Below are positions 1-7,612 of a stretch of DNA of 23,409 bases, in pieces; the stretch's first letter is position 1; each line of letters begins with the position of its first letter. A program made the translations under genes and the position numbers. The DNA lies in assembly GCA_900320235.1 (NCBI GenBank), contig ONRO01000218.1, positions 1 through 23,409 of the forward strand, given 5' to 3'. Below the pieces are notes generated by a model. That model made no database searches and was not told the DNA's origin. It saw only the letters and a program-made list of their open reading frames with translations. This DNA comes from an uncultured Eubacteriales bacterium (GTDB lineage: Bacteria > Bacillota > Clostridia > Oscillospirales > Acutalibacteraceae).

Positions 1-49
1 TCTGAAATTCTAACATTCAAAAATTGCAAATTCTATTGATTTATGTTAT

Positions 50-84
50 GTCTGGTTGCGTAACAAAGTCAACCGGACCTTTTT
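50..84 (+). terminator. Rho-independent terminator of an off-window gene
   Basis: The arms GTCTGGTTG (50-58) and CAACCGGAC (70-78) form a 9-bp stem with one G-U pair and an 11-nt loop. A T-run follows at 80-84. It presumably ends a plus-strand transcript whose gene lies before the window. Confidence 0.7.
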
Positions 85-423
85 ATTTCGTGTGATTCAT
101 CTGTCTTATTTTTTCTCCTGCAAGTATACTGCGTTATTGTTACTGTTTTATTTTACATCAGGCTTTCTGATAATAAAGAAATGCAGCTATATTATTAATA
201 ATCTGTCGGTTAATTATCTTGCGCTCATTTTAATTATCTTTTCTTAATACAATATAAGTTCTTCTTTGTTTATTCTTATATGTAAATTAGGCAAAATTAC
301 CATTATTTGCACTATAATATTGTGACAACTGATAAAAATAAAAAATTTATTAATTCTGCTTTTATTAATTTATGACATATGTTATAATATAACCAGTAAT
401 TTTTTGTATTGGAGGCATAAAAA
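85..423. other. AT-rich intergenic region upstream of the ROK kinase
   Basis: About 340 bp of very AT-rich DNA with no convincing gene. The one reading frame of about 60 codons here (56-247) begins inside the terminator hairpin and encodes a Phe/Leu/Ile-rich translation without a ribosome binding site. A stray TATAAT occurs at 313-318 without a good -35 box. The likely functional element is the promoter at 380-388. Confidence 0.6.
380..388 (+). promoter_or_regulatory. Extended -10 promoter of the ROK kinase
   Basis: TGTTATAAT is a perfect TATAAT (383-388) preceded by the TGn extension. No clear TTGACA-like -35 box is seen 17 bp upstream, as is common for extended -10 promoters. The predicted transcript starts near 395 and gives a leader of about 30 nt with GGAGG at 411-415. 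Confidence 0.6.
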
Positions 424-1377
424 ATGTTTTATTTAGGAATTGATCTCGGCGGTACAAATATTGTTGCCGGCGTTGTTGATGATGATGGCAAAATTATCGT
501 TAAAGCTAACCGCAAAACATCTAAGCCCTGCACTATGGAAGGCATTTCAGATGATATGGCTTCTGTTGCGAAGGATGCTATGGAAAAAGCCGGAATTACT
601 GCAAATGATCTGCAATATATCGGTATCGGTGCTCCGGGTGCTGTAAACAGTGAAACAGGCATTATCGAATTTGCCAACAATTTTAATTTCCATAACTGGG
701 AAATCGTAAAAATGATGGAAGAGCGCCTCGGCATTAAGGTTTATGTAGAAAACGATGCAAACGCTGCTGCTTACGGCGAATATTGCGTTGGTGCTGCTAG
801 AGATGCAAATGATGCTGTTATGATCACTCTCGGAACCGGTGTTGGCGGCGGTATCATAATAGACGGAATGATTTACAGTGGCTCTAACTATGCCGGTGCT
901 GAGGTTGGACATACAGTTATCCAGCATAACGGACGTCTTTGCACATGCGGCAGAAAAGGCTGCTGGGAGGCTTATTCTTCAGCAACAGGTCTTATCAATA
1001 TGACAAGAGAAGCTTGCTCAATTCAGCAGGCTCCGAATTATCTGCTCTATCAGAGCATCGGCGGCGACCTCAGCAAGATCGACGGCAAAACTGCTTTTGA
1101 TGCTGCTCAGAAGGGTTGTCCTCTTGCAAAATCTGTTATTGATATGTATCTTGATTATCTCGGCTGTGGTCTTGTAAACATCATCAATGTATTCCAGCCT
1201 GAGATCCTCTGCATCGGCGGCGGTATCAGCAGACAGGGTGATTATCTCCTCGAGCCTGTAAAGAAGATAATCGAACATGACAGATATACTAAGCATAACA
1301 ACAGACAGACACAGGTTTGTATTGCTGAGCTTGGCAATGATGCAGGTATCATCGGCGCAGCTTTCCTTGGCAAATAA
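424..1377 (+). CDS. glcK: ROK-family glucokinase
   Basis: This 317-residue protein has the length and motifs of a bacterial ROK sugar kinase, which in this form phosphorylates cytoplasmic glucose with ATP to glucose-6-phosphate for glycolysis. The N-terminal GIDLGGTN is the phosphate-binding loop. E-N-D-A-N-A-A places the catalytic aspartate at residue 111. GAEVGH is at 158-163, and the C-T-C-G-R-K-G-C-W-E zinc motif at 173-182 gives predicted ligands H163, C173, C175 and C180. A second glycine-rich ATP segment, LGTGVGGG, lies mid-protein. GGAGG sits 8 nt before the ATG. The gene stands alone, with an extended -10 promoter upstream and a hairpin terminator downstream. Glucose is the most likely substrate for this subfamily, but ROK kinases for N-acetylmannosamine, fructose or allose share these motifs, so the exact sugar is inferred. 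Confidence 0.9.
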   Translation: MFYLGIDLGGTNIVAGVVDDDGKIIVKANRKTSKPCTMEGISDDMASVAKDAMEKAGITANDLQYIGIGAPGAVNSETGIIEFANNFNFHNWEIVKMMEERLGIKVYVENDANAAAYGEYCVGAARDANDAVMITLGTGVGGGIIIDGMIYSGSNYAGAEVGHTVIQHNGRLCTCGRKGCWEAYSSATGLINMTREACSIQQAPNYLLYQSIGGDLSKIDGKTAFDAAQKGCPLAKSVIDMYLDYLGCGLVNIINVFQPEILCIGGGISRQGDYLLEPVKKIIEHDRYTKHNNRQTQVCIAELGNDAGIIGAAFLGK

Positions 1378-1397
1378 TTTTTAACATAATAATAACC

Positions 1398-1432
1398 GGC
1401 GGTCATGGTTTATACCATGGCCGTCCTTTTTT
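1398..1432 (+). terminator. Rho-independent terminator after the ROK kinase
   Basis: A 12-bp stem (1398-1409 with 1414-1425, two G-U pairs) with a TTAT loop is followed by six Ts at 1427-1432. It lies 21 bp after the stop codon and closes the monocistronic kinase transcript. Confidence 0.85.
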
Positions 1433-1508
1433 ATAAAAGCTGTATACAGTCCGGTCCTGAAAACCGCTGTACTGATGTTTCATATCAGCTTTTCAATAAT
1501 CTGATGAT

Positions 1509-1656
1509 TATACTGATATTCAATCAAATGCAAAAAAATAAAAGTTTTGCAGGGGTCTTTACAAAGGCTTGCGGTTTCCAAAGACACAGCCTTTAGCCAG
1601 GGGTTCGTGGGCTGAAAGCCACCGTTTTCTCATGCTTCCGGTTTTATTGAATATTA
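1509..1656. repeat. Dispersed intergenic repeat, copy A (short form)
   Basis: This stretch matches 22479-22685 in the same orientation. The first shared block runs from TATACTGATA through AAAATAAAAGTTT, GCAGG, CTTTACAAAGGCTTGC and GTTTCCAAAG (to 1583). The second block (1591-1656) contains CAGGGGT, GAAAGCCA, TTTCTCATGCTTCC and TTTTATTGA. Only 7 bp separate the blocks here, against 66 bp in the other copy. It lies in the gap between convergent genes and encodes no convincing protein. Confidence 0.75.
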
Positions 1657-1684
1657 AAATTATTCAATCCGGAATTATAGTCAG

Positions 1685-1713
1685 AAAAGCGGTCTGACCG
1701 CAGCCAGACCGCC
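1685..1713 (-). terminator. Terminator of the GGDEF gene
   Basis: Read on the minus strand, GCGGTCTG/CAGACCGC form a perfect 8-bp stem (1689-1696 with 1705-1712) with an 8-nt loop, followed by four Ts (1688-1685). It lies just beyond the TAA stop at 1731-1733. Confidence 0.75.
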
Positions 1714-1730
1714 AAAAAGACGCTTTATTA

Positions 1731-4700
1731 TTATAGCTTACATCCGTTTTCTGTTTCGTCATCCCATATTGAATAATTTGACTTTCCGCTTTTCTTTATT
1801 GCATAGAGCATTGTATCAGCGTGTTTCAGTGCAGTATTCATATGATTCTGATCGTATTTTTCCATACCTGCAATACCAATCGAGCAGGATACCCTATGAT
1901 TTTCAGGCACATCAGTTTTTGCATGTATTGTTTCCTCTATAACAGGAATAAAATACTTATTATCCTCAATTCCCTTATAGATAGACTTTGCAATGCTCTC
2001 CCCTACATCGACTCCGTAGCCCGGGAGAACTATTACAAATTCATCACCGCCGTATCTTACGATATAGCCCTTTGTTCCGACTACCTTTTCAAATAGTCTT
2101 GAGAAAGCGATCAGAATTTCATCTCCTACATCATGACCGAATGTATCGTTACAGAATTTGAAATTATCAAGATCAAGATAAATAACCGTAGCATGTATAT
2201 CATCACGCTTGCCCTTAGAAACAAGTGCAGTGAAATCATCTATCTTCTTTGTAAAACCCTGTCTGTTGAACAGACCTGTAAGCAGATCAGTTACAGCGCT
2301 CTGCTGAAGCTTATGGTTCATTTCATTGATCTCATCACGGGCTTTGAGTCTGTAAATCGTATCGTTCATCTGACGGAGAGCAAATTTAAAGATAGTAAGA
2401 TCATTTCTGTTGAAGAAATTGATCGAACCCGTCATATTCTCATGCATTTCTATACATGAAACCATATATCCTGAAAGCTCATCGCCCTGAGATACAGGCA
2501 CGCAGACGAAGGATACTATATTATTTACTCCAAAAAGTTTAAGAATAGGAGTATATTCATAGAATTCACGGTCAAATCTGGAAGCAACAAATTCCTTCTT
2601 ATGTCTTGAAAGATAAGATGTAGCCTCAGCTATCATCTCATTTGAAAAATCAAGATCACCGCTGTTATAGCTGATAACAGGCGAGCCTTTGATAACGTCA
2701 ACATATAGAATATAATCAACATTATAGTTATTCTGCATCGTTATCATCGAATCTTCAATGATAGTTGAGCAGGTAGAGGTAGATTTGTTAAGCATCTCCT
2801 GCCATGCAACAAGGAAGTTCAGACCCTTTGTCTTTTCAGAAAGAAGCATCTGCATTTCTGAAAGCTGTGCAAGCTCCTCGATCTGATATTTATTGATATT
2901 TTTAAGCGGAAGCTCGATATGCTTTTCAATAAGTGACTGATGATGAAGCTTTGCAAAAAGTCTTTCTTCCTTATGCTTATATCCGTTTCTGTTACAGAAT
3001 TCGATTGCAGCATTCAGAATTTCCTCTGCATCATCAGGTCTGCCCAAAGCCATGAACATATCATACTGTTCCTCTGCAAACATCGCATATACGAAGAAAT
3101 GAAGTCCTTCTGTCCTCATCATATGGAATTTTGCCTTATCCATATATTCCTGTGCAAGCTTGAGATTATCTGATTTTTCAAGCAAAGCACTGACGAAATA
3201 ATAGAAAAACATATCATCGTCCCAAAGGAAATAATTCGGCTCACCATCACAATGAAGAAGATGATATAATACCCTGTCCATCTTATTCAGATAGAAATGT
3301 GCATTATACTCTATTCCCATTTTATAGCTGCAATATACGATCATTCCATAGACCTTTGAAATATTACAGATTCTCATATGGTGCATTTTTACAGAATCAA
3401 GTATCTTCAGAACGTGAAGAAGATGATTATATGCTATATCATAATTACCTGAAAGAATCGCATTAGTTGCCATATTATAAAGTGTTTCGGCAACATCATA
3501 CGGTCTTTTCAGCTTATAGAAAAGATCAAGAGCCTGATTGAAATAATCATTTGCAAGAATGAACTGCTCACTTACGATCCTGTTGAAGCCAAGACCGTTA
3601 TATATCTGAGCTTCTTCATATTTATCATTCTGACCCTCGATTATTTCCAGACATTTTTTGTAATAGAAATCAACGAATGTGAAATAACCATAGCCCTGCG
3701 CAAGGAATACATTTTTCTTCCATGCAGCTATCATCAGACGCTCATTTTTAAGCATCCTTGCAATATTCATTGCTTCGGCAAAGCTTTCATTATTCTCGCA
3801 GGTTTCAATATCACCCGAGAAATATTCCTTCCTGTTGCCGCAGCCATAGAACATTATATGTGCAAGATGGTTGTACATCTTATATTTGATAGCCTTTTCC
3901 TTGAAATCAGCTATACTTTCTGTTTCATCTATACGGTACCACATATACTGTGTCCAGCCGTCAAGCATACACATATAATTCAGCATCTGTGAATATACCT
4001 GGAATTTTTCCGAGCCGCTTTTCTTTGCGATCTTCATACATTTGTCGCAGTTCTTTCTCGCAAGAGCGGGCTGTCCGCTGTATACCTCACAAATCGTAAG
4101 AAGAGAATGGTAGCGGAATGTATATTTGATATTCGGATGCTTGTTATTGACATTTTTCAGCTTATCACACATAATAAGTGCGGTCGTATAGCTTTTATCA
4201 TAAATTGCAGCAGTTGCATACATAATATAGAACTGTGCCAGAAATTTCGTATTAAGATTGATTTTATCACCGATCAGCCTGTTATGTACGATCTCAAGAT
4301 AATACATTGCCTGCTTTGTAGCAAGCGACAATACCATATTGTTGATCTTTGAAAGATACTCCTTGAAATCATGAAGCACCGGTTCAAAAGATTCTATTAT
4401 ATTGATATCAGCCTGAGGATCCTGCATATTCCAGTCGAGCATATAGTTAAGATCCTCAATCTCATGAACAAGTTCAGACCAGACCTCAACTGTATATGAC
4501 GGCGCAACATATGCTTCATTATAATTTGCAAGCAGGGAGATATTGTTATAGCTTTTAGCAATAAAACGATACAGGAAATTCAGAGTACTGTTCTCAGCAA
4601 TATGAAGCCTGTTAAGAACAAGGAAAAGTGTATGTTCCTTTGAAATAAAAGAAAGAATATTCACCAGTGAATTAGCGAACATTTTTCTTTCGTAATCCAC

Positions 4701-5078
4701 TTCACCGACTAATATTTCCTCCTCACGCTCACATACTCCTGTTGTGATATAGGAACGTATTGTTGAGCGGCTCAGATAATATACATCACAGGCATCGAGA
4801 AATTCGTCAGGCGTGATCTGATAATAATATTTGTAATAAAGCTGTTTAATCCATCCGAGGAATGGCTCATATGCCTCCTGCATTTTATTCGCACTAAATT
4901 CATGATACAGAAGTTCAATATTGCTGGTGCTTTTTTCCACCGCATCCTGAATAGCTTCTATCGGAACATTCAAAGTATTGTAATGTTTAACAAACAGAAT
5001 ACTGCTGTGTCTTTGCTCCAGACCATGTATTATAGAATCTACAATCTTTCTTGTATATAATTGAGAACAAGATTCCAT
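1731..5078 (-). CDS. Large diguanylate cyclase: STAND-like/TPR/GAF-like/GGDEF
   Basis: This 1115-residue protein ends in a GGDEF domain (about 928-1105), which in this family makes cyclic di-GMP from two GTP. It has D-L-L-T-G-L-F-N-R at its start, the signature GGDEF at 1010-1014, and V-S-C-S-I-G-I-A near its end. The inhibitory RxxD site five residues before the signature is absent (GTKG there). Residues 150-195 resemble the Walker B region of STAND/AAA_16 ATPases, but the usual aspartates are replaced (L-F-L-V-L-N-R-L-H) and no GK[ST] P-loop is seen near the N-terminus. Residues 260-740 look alpha-helical and TPR-like. A GAF-like domain follows at 745-905, then a short coiled coil. No membrane helix or signal peptide is seen, so it is probably cytosolic. 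A run of six Gs lies 6 nt before the ATG. The GGDEF call is firm; the STAND and GAF calls come from pattern only. Confidence 0.88.
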   Translation of the reverse strand: MESCSQLYTRKIVDSIIHGLEQRHSSILFVKHYNTLNVPIEAIQDAVEKSTSNIELLYHEFSANKMQEAYEPFLGWIKQLYYKYYYQITPDEFLDACDVYYLSRSTIRSYITTGVCEREEEILVGEVDYERKMFANSLVNILSFISKEHTLFLVLNRLHIAENSTLNFLYRFIAKSYNNISLLANYNEAYVAPSYTVEVWSELVHEIEDLNYMLDWNMQDPQADINIIESFEPVLHDFKEYLSKINNMVLSLATKQAMYYLEIVHNRLIGDKINLNTKFLAQFYIMYATAAIYDKSYTTALIMCDKLKNVNNKHPNIKYTFRYHSLLTICEVYSGQPALARKNCDKCMKIAKKSGSEKFQVYSQMLNYMCMLDGWTQYMWYRIDETESIADFKEKAIKYKMYNHLAHIMFYGCGNRKEYFSGDIETCENNESFAEAMNIARMLKNERLMIAAWKKNVFLAQGYGYFTFVDFYYKKCLEIIEGQNDKYEEAQIYNGLGFNRIVSEQFILANDYFNQALDLFYKLKRPYDVAETLYNMATNAILSGNYDIAYNHLLHVLKILDSVKMHHMRICNISKVYGMIVYCSYKMGIEYNAHFYLNKMDRVLYHLLHCDGEPNYFLWDDDMFFYYFVSALLEKSDNLKLAQEYMDKAKFHMMRTEGLHFFVYAMFAEEQYDMFMALGRPDDAEEILNAAIEFCNRNGYKHKEERLFAKLHHQSLIEKHIELPLKNINKYQIEELAQLSEMQMLLSEKTKGLNFLVAWQEMLNKSTSTCSTIIEDSMITMQNNYNVDYILYVDVIKGSPVISYNSGDLDFSNEMIAEATSYLSRHKKEFVASRFDREFYEYTPILKLFGVNNIVSFVCVPVSQGDELSGYMVSCIEMHENMTGSINFFNRNDLTIFKFALRQMNDTIYRLKARDEINEMNHKLQQSAVTDLLTGLFNRQGFTKKIDDFTALVSKGKRDDIHATVIYLDLDNFKFCNDTFGHDVGDEILIAFSRLFEKVVGTKGYIVRYGGDEFVIVLPGYGVDVGESIAKSIYKGIEDNKYFIPVIEETIHAKTDVPENHRVSCSIGIAGMEKYDQNHMNTALKHADTMLYAIKKSGKSNYSIWDDETENGCKL

Positions 5079-5670
5079 AATGAACCCCCCATCTTTCTGT
5101 TAACTGAATTATGATAATATTTCTATCTTCCCAAACATATAATATATCCTTATTCTTTCTACATTTTTTCTCAGCAGCAAGAGCAAATATTTAAAAAAAG
5201 AGAACACATTTCGGAAACAAATTTCTATTAACAAAATAAAAGAGTTTTGTTCTGCCCGTCAGCGGACAGAATAAACCTGCTAAAAAGTCATATTAACAAT
5301 CTCTGTTTCCATTATATCAAATACGACTATTTTTTTCAATATATAAAATGTAATTTGTTATATATATATCAATAATAATTATCACAAAAAAATTACCATT
5401 ATTCTTCACACTCATATTAATCAAAAATTTACCGATCAATGAGTTTTATTCCGAAAAAAAGTTCTATTTTTAATATTATCTTATAAAATAATATAAATTA
5501 ATGCAACGCATTGTAAATTATTTGTTACTTTTTTATTAACAAAATATATTATAGTTTTTATTTTTTGTAGAATATGATATAATTTGTTTTAGATAAAAAA
5601 ATAATCTGCTCTTCTCAGAACAGTAATATATTTTTATGACGTTCGGTATAAAATCACAAAGGTGATAATA
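5079..5670. other. Long AT-rich divergent regulatory region
   Basis: About 590 bp separate the divergent GGDEF and sigma-like genes. It is extremely AT-rich and has no convincing gene. An imperfect stem (TTCTGCCCG 5250-5258 with CGGACAGAA 5263-5271, one mismatch) lies in the likely leader of the minus-strand gene, with no T-run. No match to a known c-di-GMP riboswitch was recognised. The plus-strand promoter is at 5575-5583; several AT-rich -10-like boxes exist for the minus strand, but none stands out. Confidence 0.6.
5575..5583 (+). promoter_or_regulatory. Extended -10 promoter of the sigma-like gene
   Basis: TGATATAAT is a perfect TATAAT (5578-5583) with the TGn extension. The -35 region is only T-rich. 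The predicted start near 5590 gives a leader of about 80 nt before the ATG at 5671. Confidence 0.5.
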
Positions 5671-7347
5671 ATGAATATTAAAGAAAAACTGTTAAAAAAA
5701 TCCTTATCTGGTAATACTGCCGCAAAGCAGAAGCTCATAAACCTGTATGAAAATGACATACGTTTTATCTGCAGATGTCTTACCGACGACAAAGACAGCG
5801 CTGAAAAAGCCGGCAACTGGGCAATAAATACAATACATACTGAAAACAATACCATACGAACTGTTGACGAATTCACAAAGGCAGTCCGACGTACCGCAGT
5901 TGAAACTGCATTGCAAAACTACGCCGGATCTGTTCCCGCAGCCGTACATAACGAAAACTCAGTTTTGCCTGTTCCGGATAAAACTGTCATGCTGCCGGAA
6001 TCTGCAATTAAAAACGAAGCCCTCATTTCTCAGGCAGGAGAGCTGATATATTACTGTACAAGCAGGTATGAATATCGTTTTTTTATTCTTTACTATTACT
6101 GCCGTCTTGAAATAAATGAAATTGCAGAACTTTTTCATACTGATACCTTCACAGTCGCATCTGAAATTGCCGGTGCAGAAATAAAAATCAGAAGTTCATT
6201 ACAAACTCTGTCTTCAGGTTCCGGAAATACAACTGAAACTGATTTCTACTTTCTGACCGGGGCGATCGCAGCGATAAAGCCAAAAGAAAAAAAGAAACAG
6301 GCTCCTGTTCTTAGTCCTCTCACGAAAAAAATAGCCGGTATTGCTGTATTTTGCGTGGCATTGATATTGATTGTCTGCGGAATATTCATTGCAGCCTTCA
6401 GAAATGTCAATAACAATGAATCCTCAGCTGAAGAAACAGCAATTTATCTGAAAAGCGACCACAGGACCGGCAACGAAATGATGACTGAAAACAATTCAAA
6501 AGATACCAAGCTATATAACTATCTCATTACAGACAGAACAGTATCCCTTGTTGAAAGCGGTCTGTCAAACGACGGTTTTGTTATTCAGTCAGAAAGTGCA
6601 ACCCTGCTTGAGCTGATAATCATTGACTCAAGCTCTGAGCTTATCACAGAAGATCAGTTGGAAATCACTTTTTCAGACGACAGTCCTATCATTGAAAACG
6701 GTAAAAGATTTTTCACACAGACTGTTCATCCGATAGATGAAAGAACATTTCTGATCCGTATTTACGCCCCGGGAAATTATTCACCTGACCAGTTCAGGAT
6801 TGATCTCTATATGTACGGACTCAAGGATTCATCATACAACTTACCGACTCAGACAACAGATATCGCAGATATTTCCGGTCTTGATATTATCACCAATAAA
6901 GACATAACCAATCAATCTGCGCAGGAGCATGGCATAATAGGTCTTTCCGCCAAAGCTGAGAGCGGAGAAATGAATTACTATTATATTGAAAGCTCTTTGT
7001 CATATATCAGCGAAGCAGACGAAAATGTAATTCTTGGAATAGCAGAGCTTACGCTTCTGCCGATCGGAAACAAATACGGCAAACCGGACGAGAAAGATTT
7101 CTCATTTGAACTGGGACAATATGAGCAGTCGTTATCATCTGACAAAATGGTTGAAACAAAATGTATTTTTTCTCCCGAATATGATACACGCAAGCTTCCA
7201 TATGTCACAAAGCTTGTTTACGAGATTTCCATGAATTTTGCTGATTCATCTTCTGAAAATGATTCTGTTGCTCAGGATATCCTGAGAGGCTGTTTTGTCT
7301 ATAAAGGTTCAGCAAATCCCCTCATAATAGAGCTTGAAAGATACTGA
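5671..7347 (+). CDS. Membrane-anchored ECF sigma factor-like protein
   Basis: The 558-residue product begins with what looks like an ECF sigma factor. Residues 1-95 resemble region 2 (leucines, L-Y-E-N-D, D-D-K-D-S-A-E-K). Residues 115-180 resemble region 4 (YYYCRLEINEIAELFHTDTF, then R-S-S-L). A lysine-rich stretch precedes one strong membrane helix at about 222-244. The remaining 310 residues are polar, probably extracytoplasmic and beta-rich, and I do not recognise them. The layout implies a cytosolic DNA-binding part tied to an outside sensor in one chain. No separate anti-sigma gene is adjacent. I chose the ATG at 5671 because AAAGGTG lies 6 nt before it; a GTG at 5662 falls within that ribosome binding site. 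The gene is divergent from the GGDEF gene. Sigma activity is inferred, since both regions are diverged; it could instead be an anti-sigma-like or scaffold protein. Confidence 0.75.
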   Translation: MNIKEKLLKKSLSGNTAAKQKLINLYENDIRFICRCLTDDKDSAEKAGNWAINTIHTENNTIRTVDEFTKAVRRTAVETALQNYAGSVPAAVHNENSVLPVPDKTVMLPESAIKNEALISQAGELIYYCTSRYEYRFFILYYYCRLEINEIAELFHTDTFTVASEIAGAEIKIRSSLQTLSSGSGNTTETDFYFLTGAIAAIKPKEKKKQAPVLSPLTKKIAGIAVFCVALILIVCGIFIAAFRNVNNNESSAEETAIYLKSDHRTGNEMMTENNSKDTKLYNYLITDRTVSLVESGLSNDGFVIQSESATLLELIIIDSSSELITEDQLEITFSDDSPIIENGKRFFTQTVHPIDERTFLIRIYAPGNYSPDQFRIDLYMYGLKDSSYNLPTQTTDIADISGLDIITNKDITNQSAQEHGIIGLSAKAESGEMNYYYIESSLSYISEADENVILGIAELTLLPIGNKYGKPDEKDFSFELGQYEQSLSSDKMVETKCIFSPEYDTRKLPYVTKLVYEISMNFADSSSENDSVAQDILRGCFVYKGSANPLIIELERY

Positions 7348-7555
7348 TTATCCTGTTTTCCTGCCGCACACTGATCCACGCAAATATTCCGCAGCCTGCG
7401 TTGGGCGGCACAGGCTTTCCCGCAAGACTTTTTACAGACTGAGCTATCGAATTTGCGGCAAATCGAAAAAACGGCTCAGGTGTACTGCATCATACTGCCC
7501 TTAACCTGATTACATCAGCTTTTTCATCTTATAGAATAACATAATTTCTCAACAA
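7348..7555. other. Intergenic DNA with an unassigned stem-loop
   Basis: No gene is seen. A nested inverted repeat lies at 7439-7479: CTGAGC pairs with GCTCAG, enclosing TCGA-A-TTTG and CAAA-TCGA around a CGG loop. It has no T-run and I cannot name it. No clear terminator directly follows the sigma-like gene. Confidence 0.4.
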
Positions 7556-7556
7556 T

Positions 7557-7602
7557 ACAAAACCGGACAGCCTTGTACGATATGCACAACGGCTGTCCGG
7601 TT
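7557..7602 (-). terminator. Hairpin terminator of the ABC operon
   Basis: AACCGGACAGCC (7561-7572) and GGCTGTCCGGTT (7591-7602) form a perfect 12-bp stem, extended inward by TTGT/ACAA with one bulged C. On the minus strand the stem runs into TTTTGTATTG. It lies 11 bp beyond the last gene of the operon. It could also act on plus-strand transcripts, which meet TTATTTATTA. Confidence 0.8.
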
Positions 7603-7612
7603 ATTTATTATA

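Noticed and set aside
56..247. A 63-codon frame near the left end
   Set aside because: It starts inside a terminator hairpin, has no ribosome binding site and has a composition expected of AT-rich spacer.
294..308. AAAATTACCATTATT shared with the region upstream of the sigma-like gene (about 5388-5402)
   Set aside because: In two very AT-rich spacers a 15-base match is likely by chance, and the positions relative to the promoters differ.
429..927. Two minus-strand open frames (101 and 126 codons) inside the glucokinase gene
   Set aside because: They lie wholly antisense to a well-supported gene, have no ribosome binding site or recognisable product, and look like by-products of its codon use.
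1405..1596. A 63-codon frame after the glucokinase
   Set aside because: It begins in the glucokinase terminator and runs into the dispersed repeat; repeats of this type often give false short genes.
5240..5275. A possible c-di-GMP riboswitch before the GGDEF gene
   Set aside because: Only one imperfect stem is present and none of the conserved loop sequences of known c-di-GMP aptamers was recognised.
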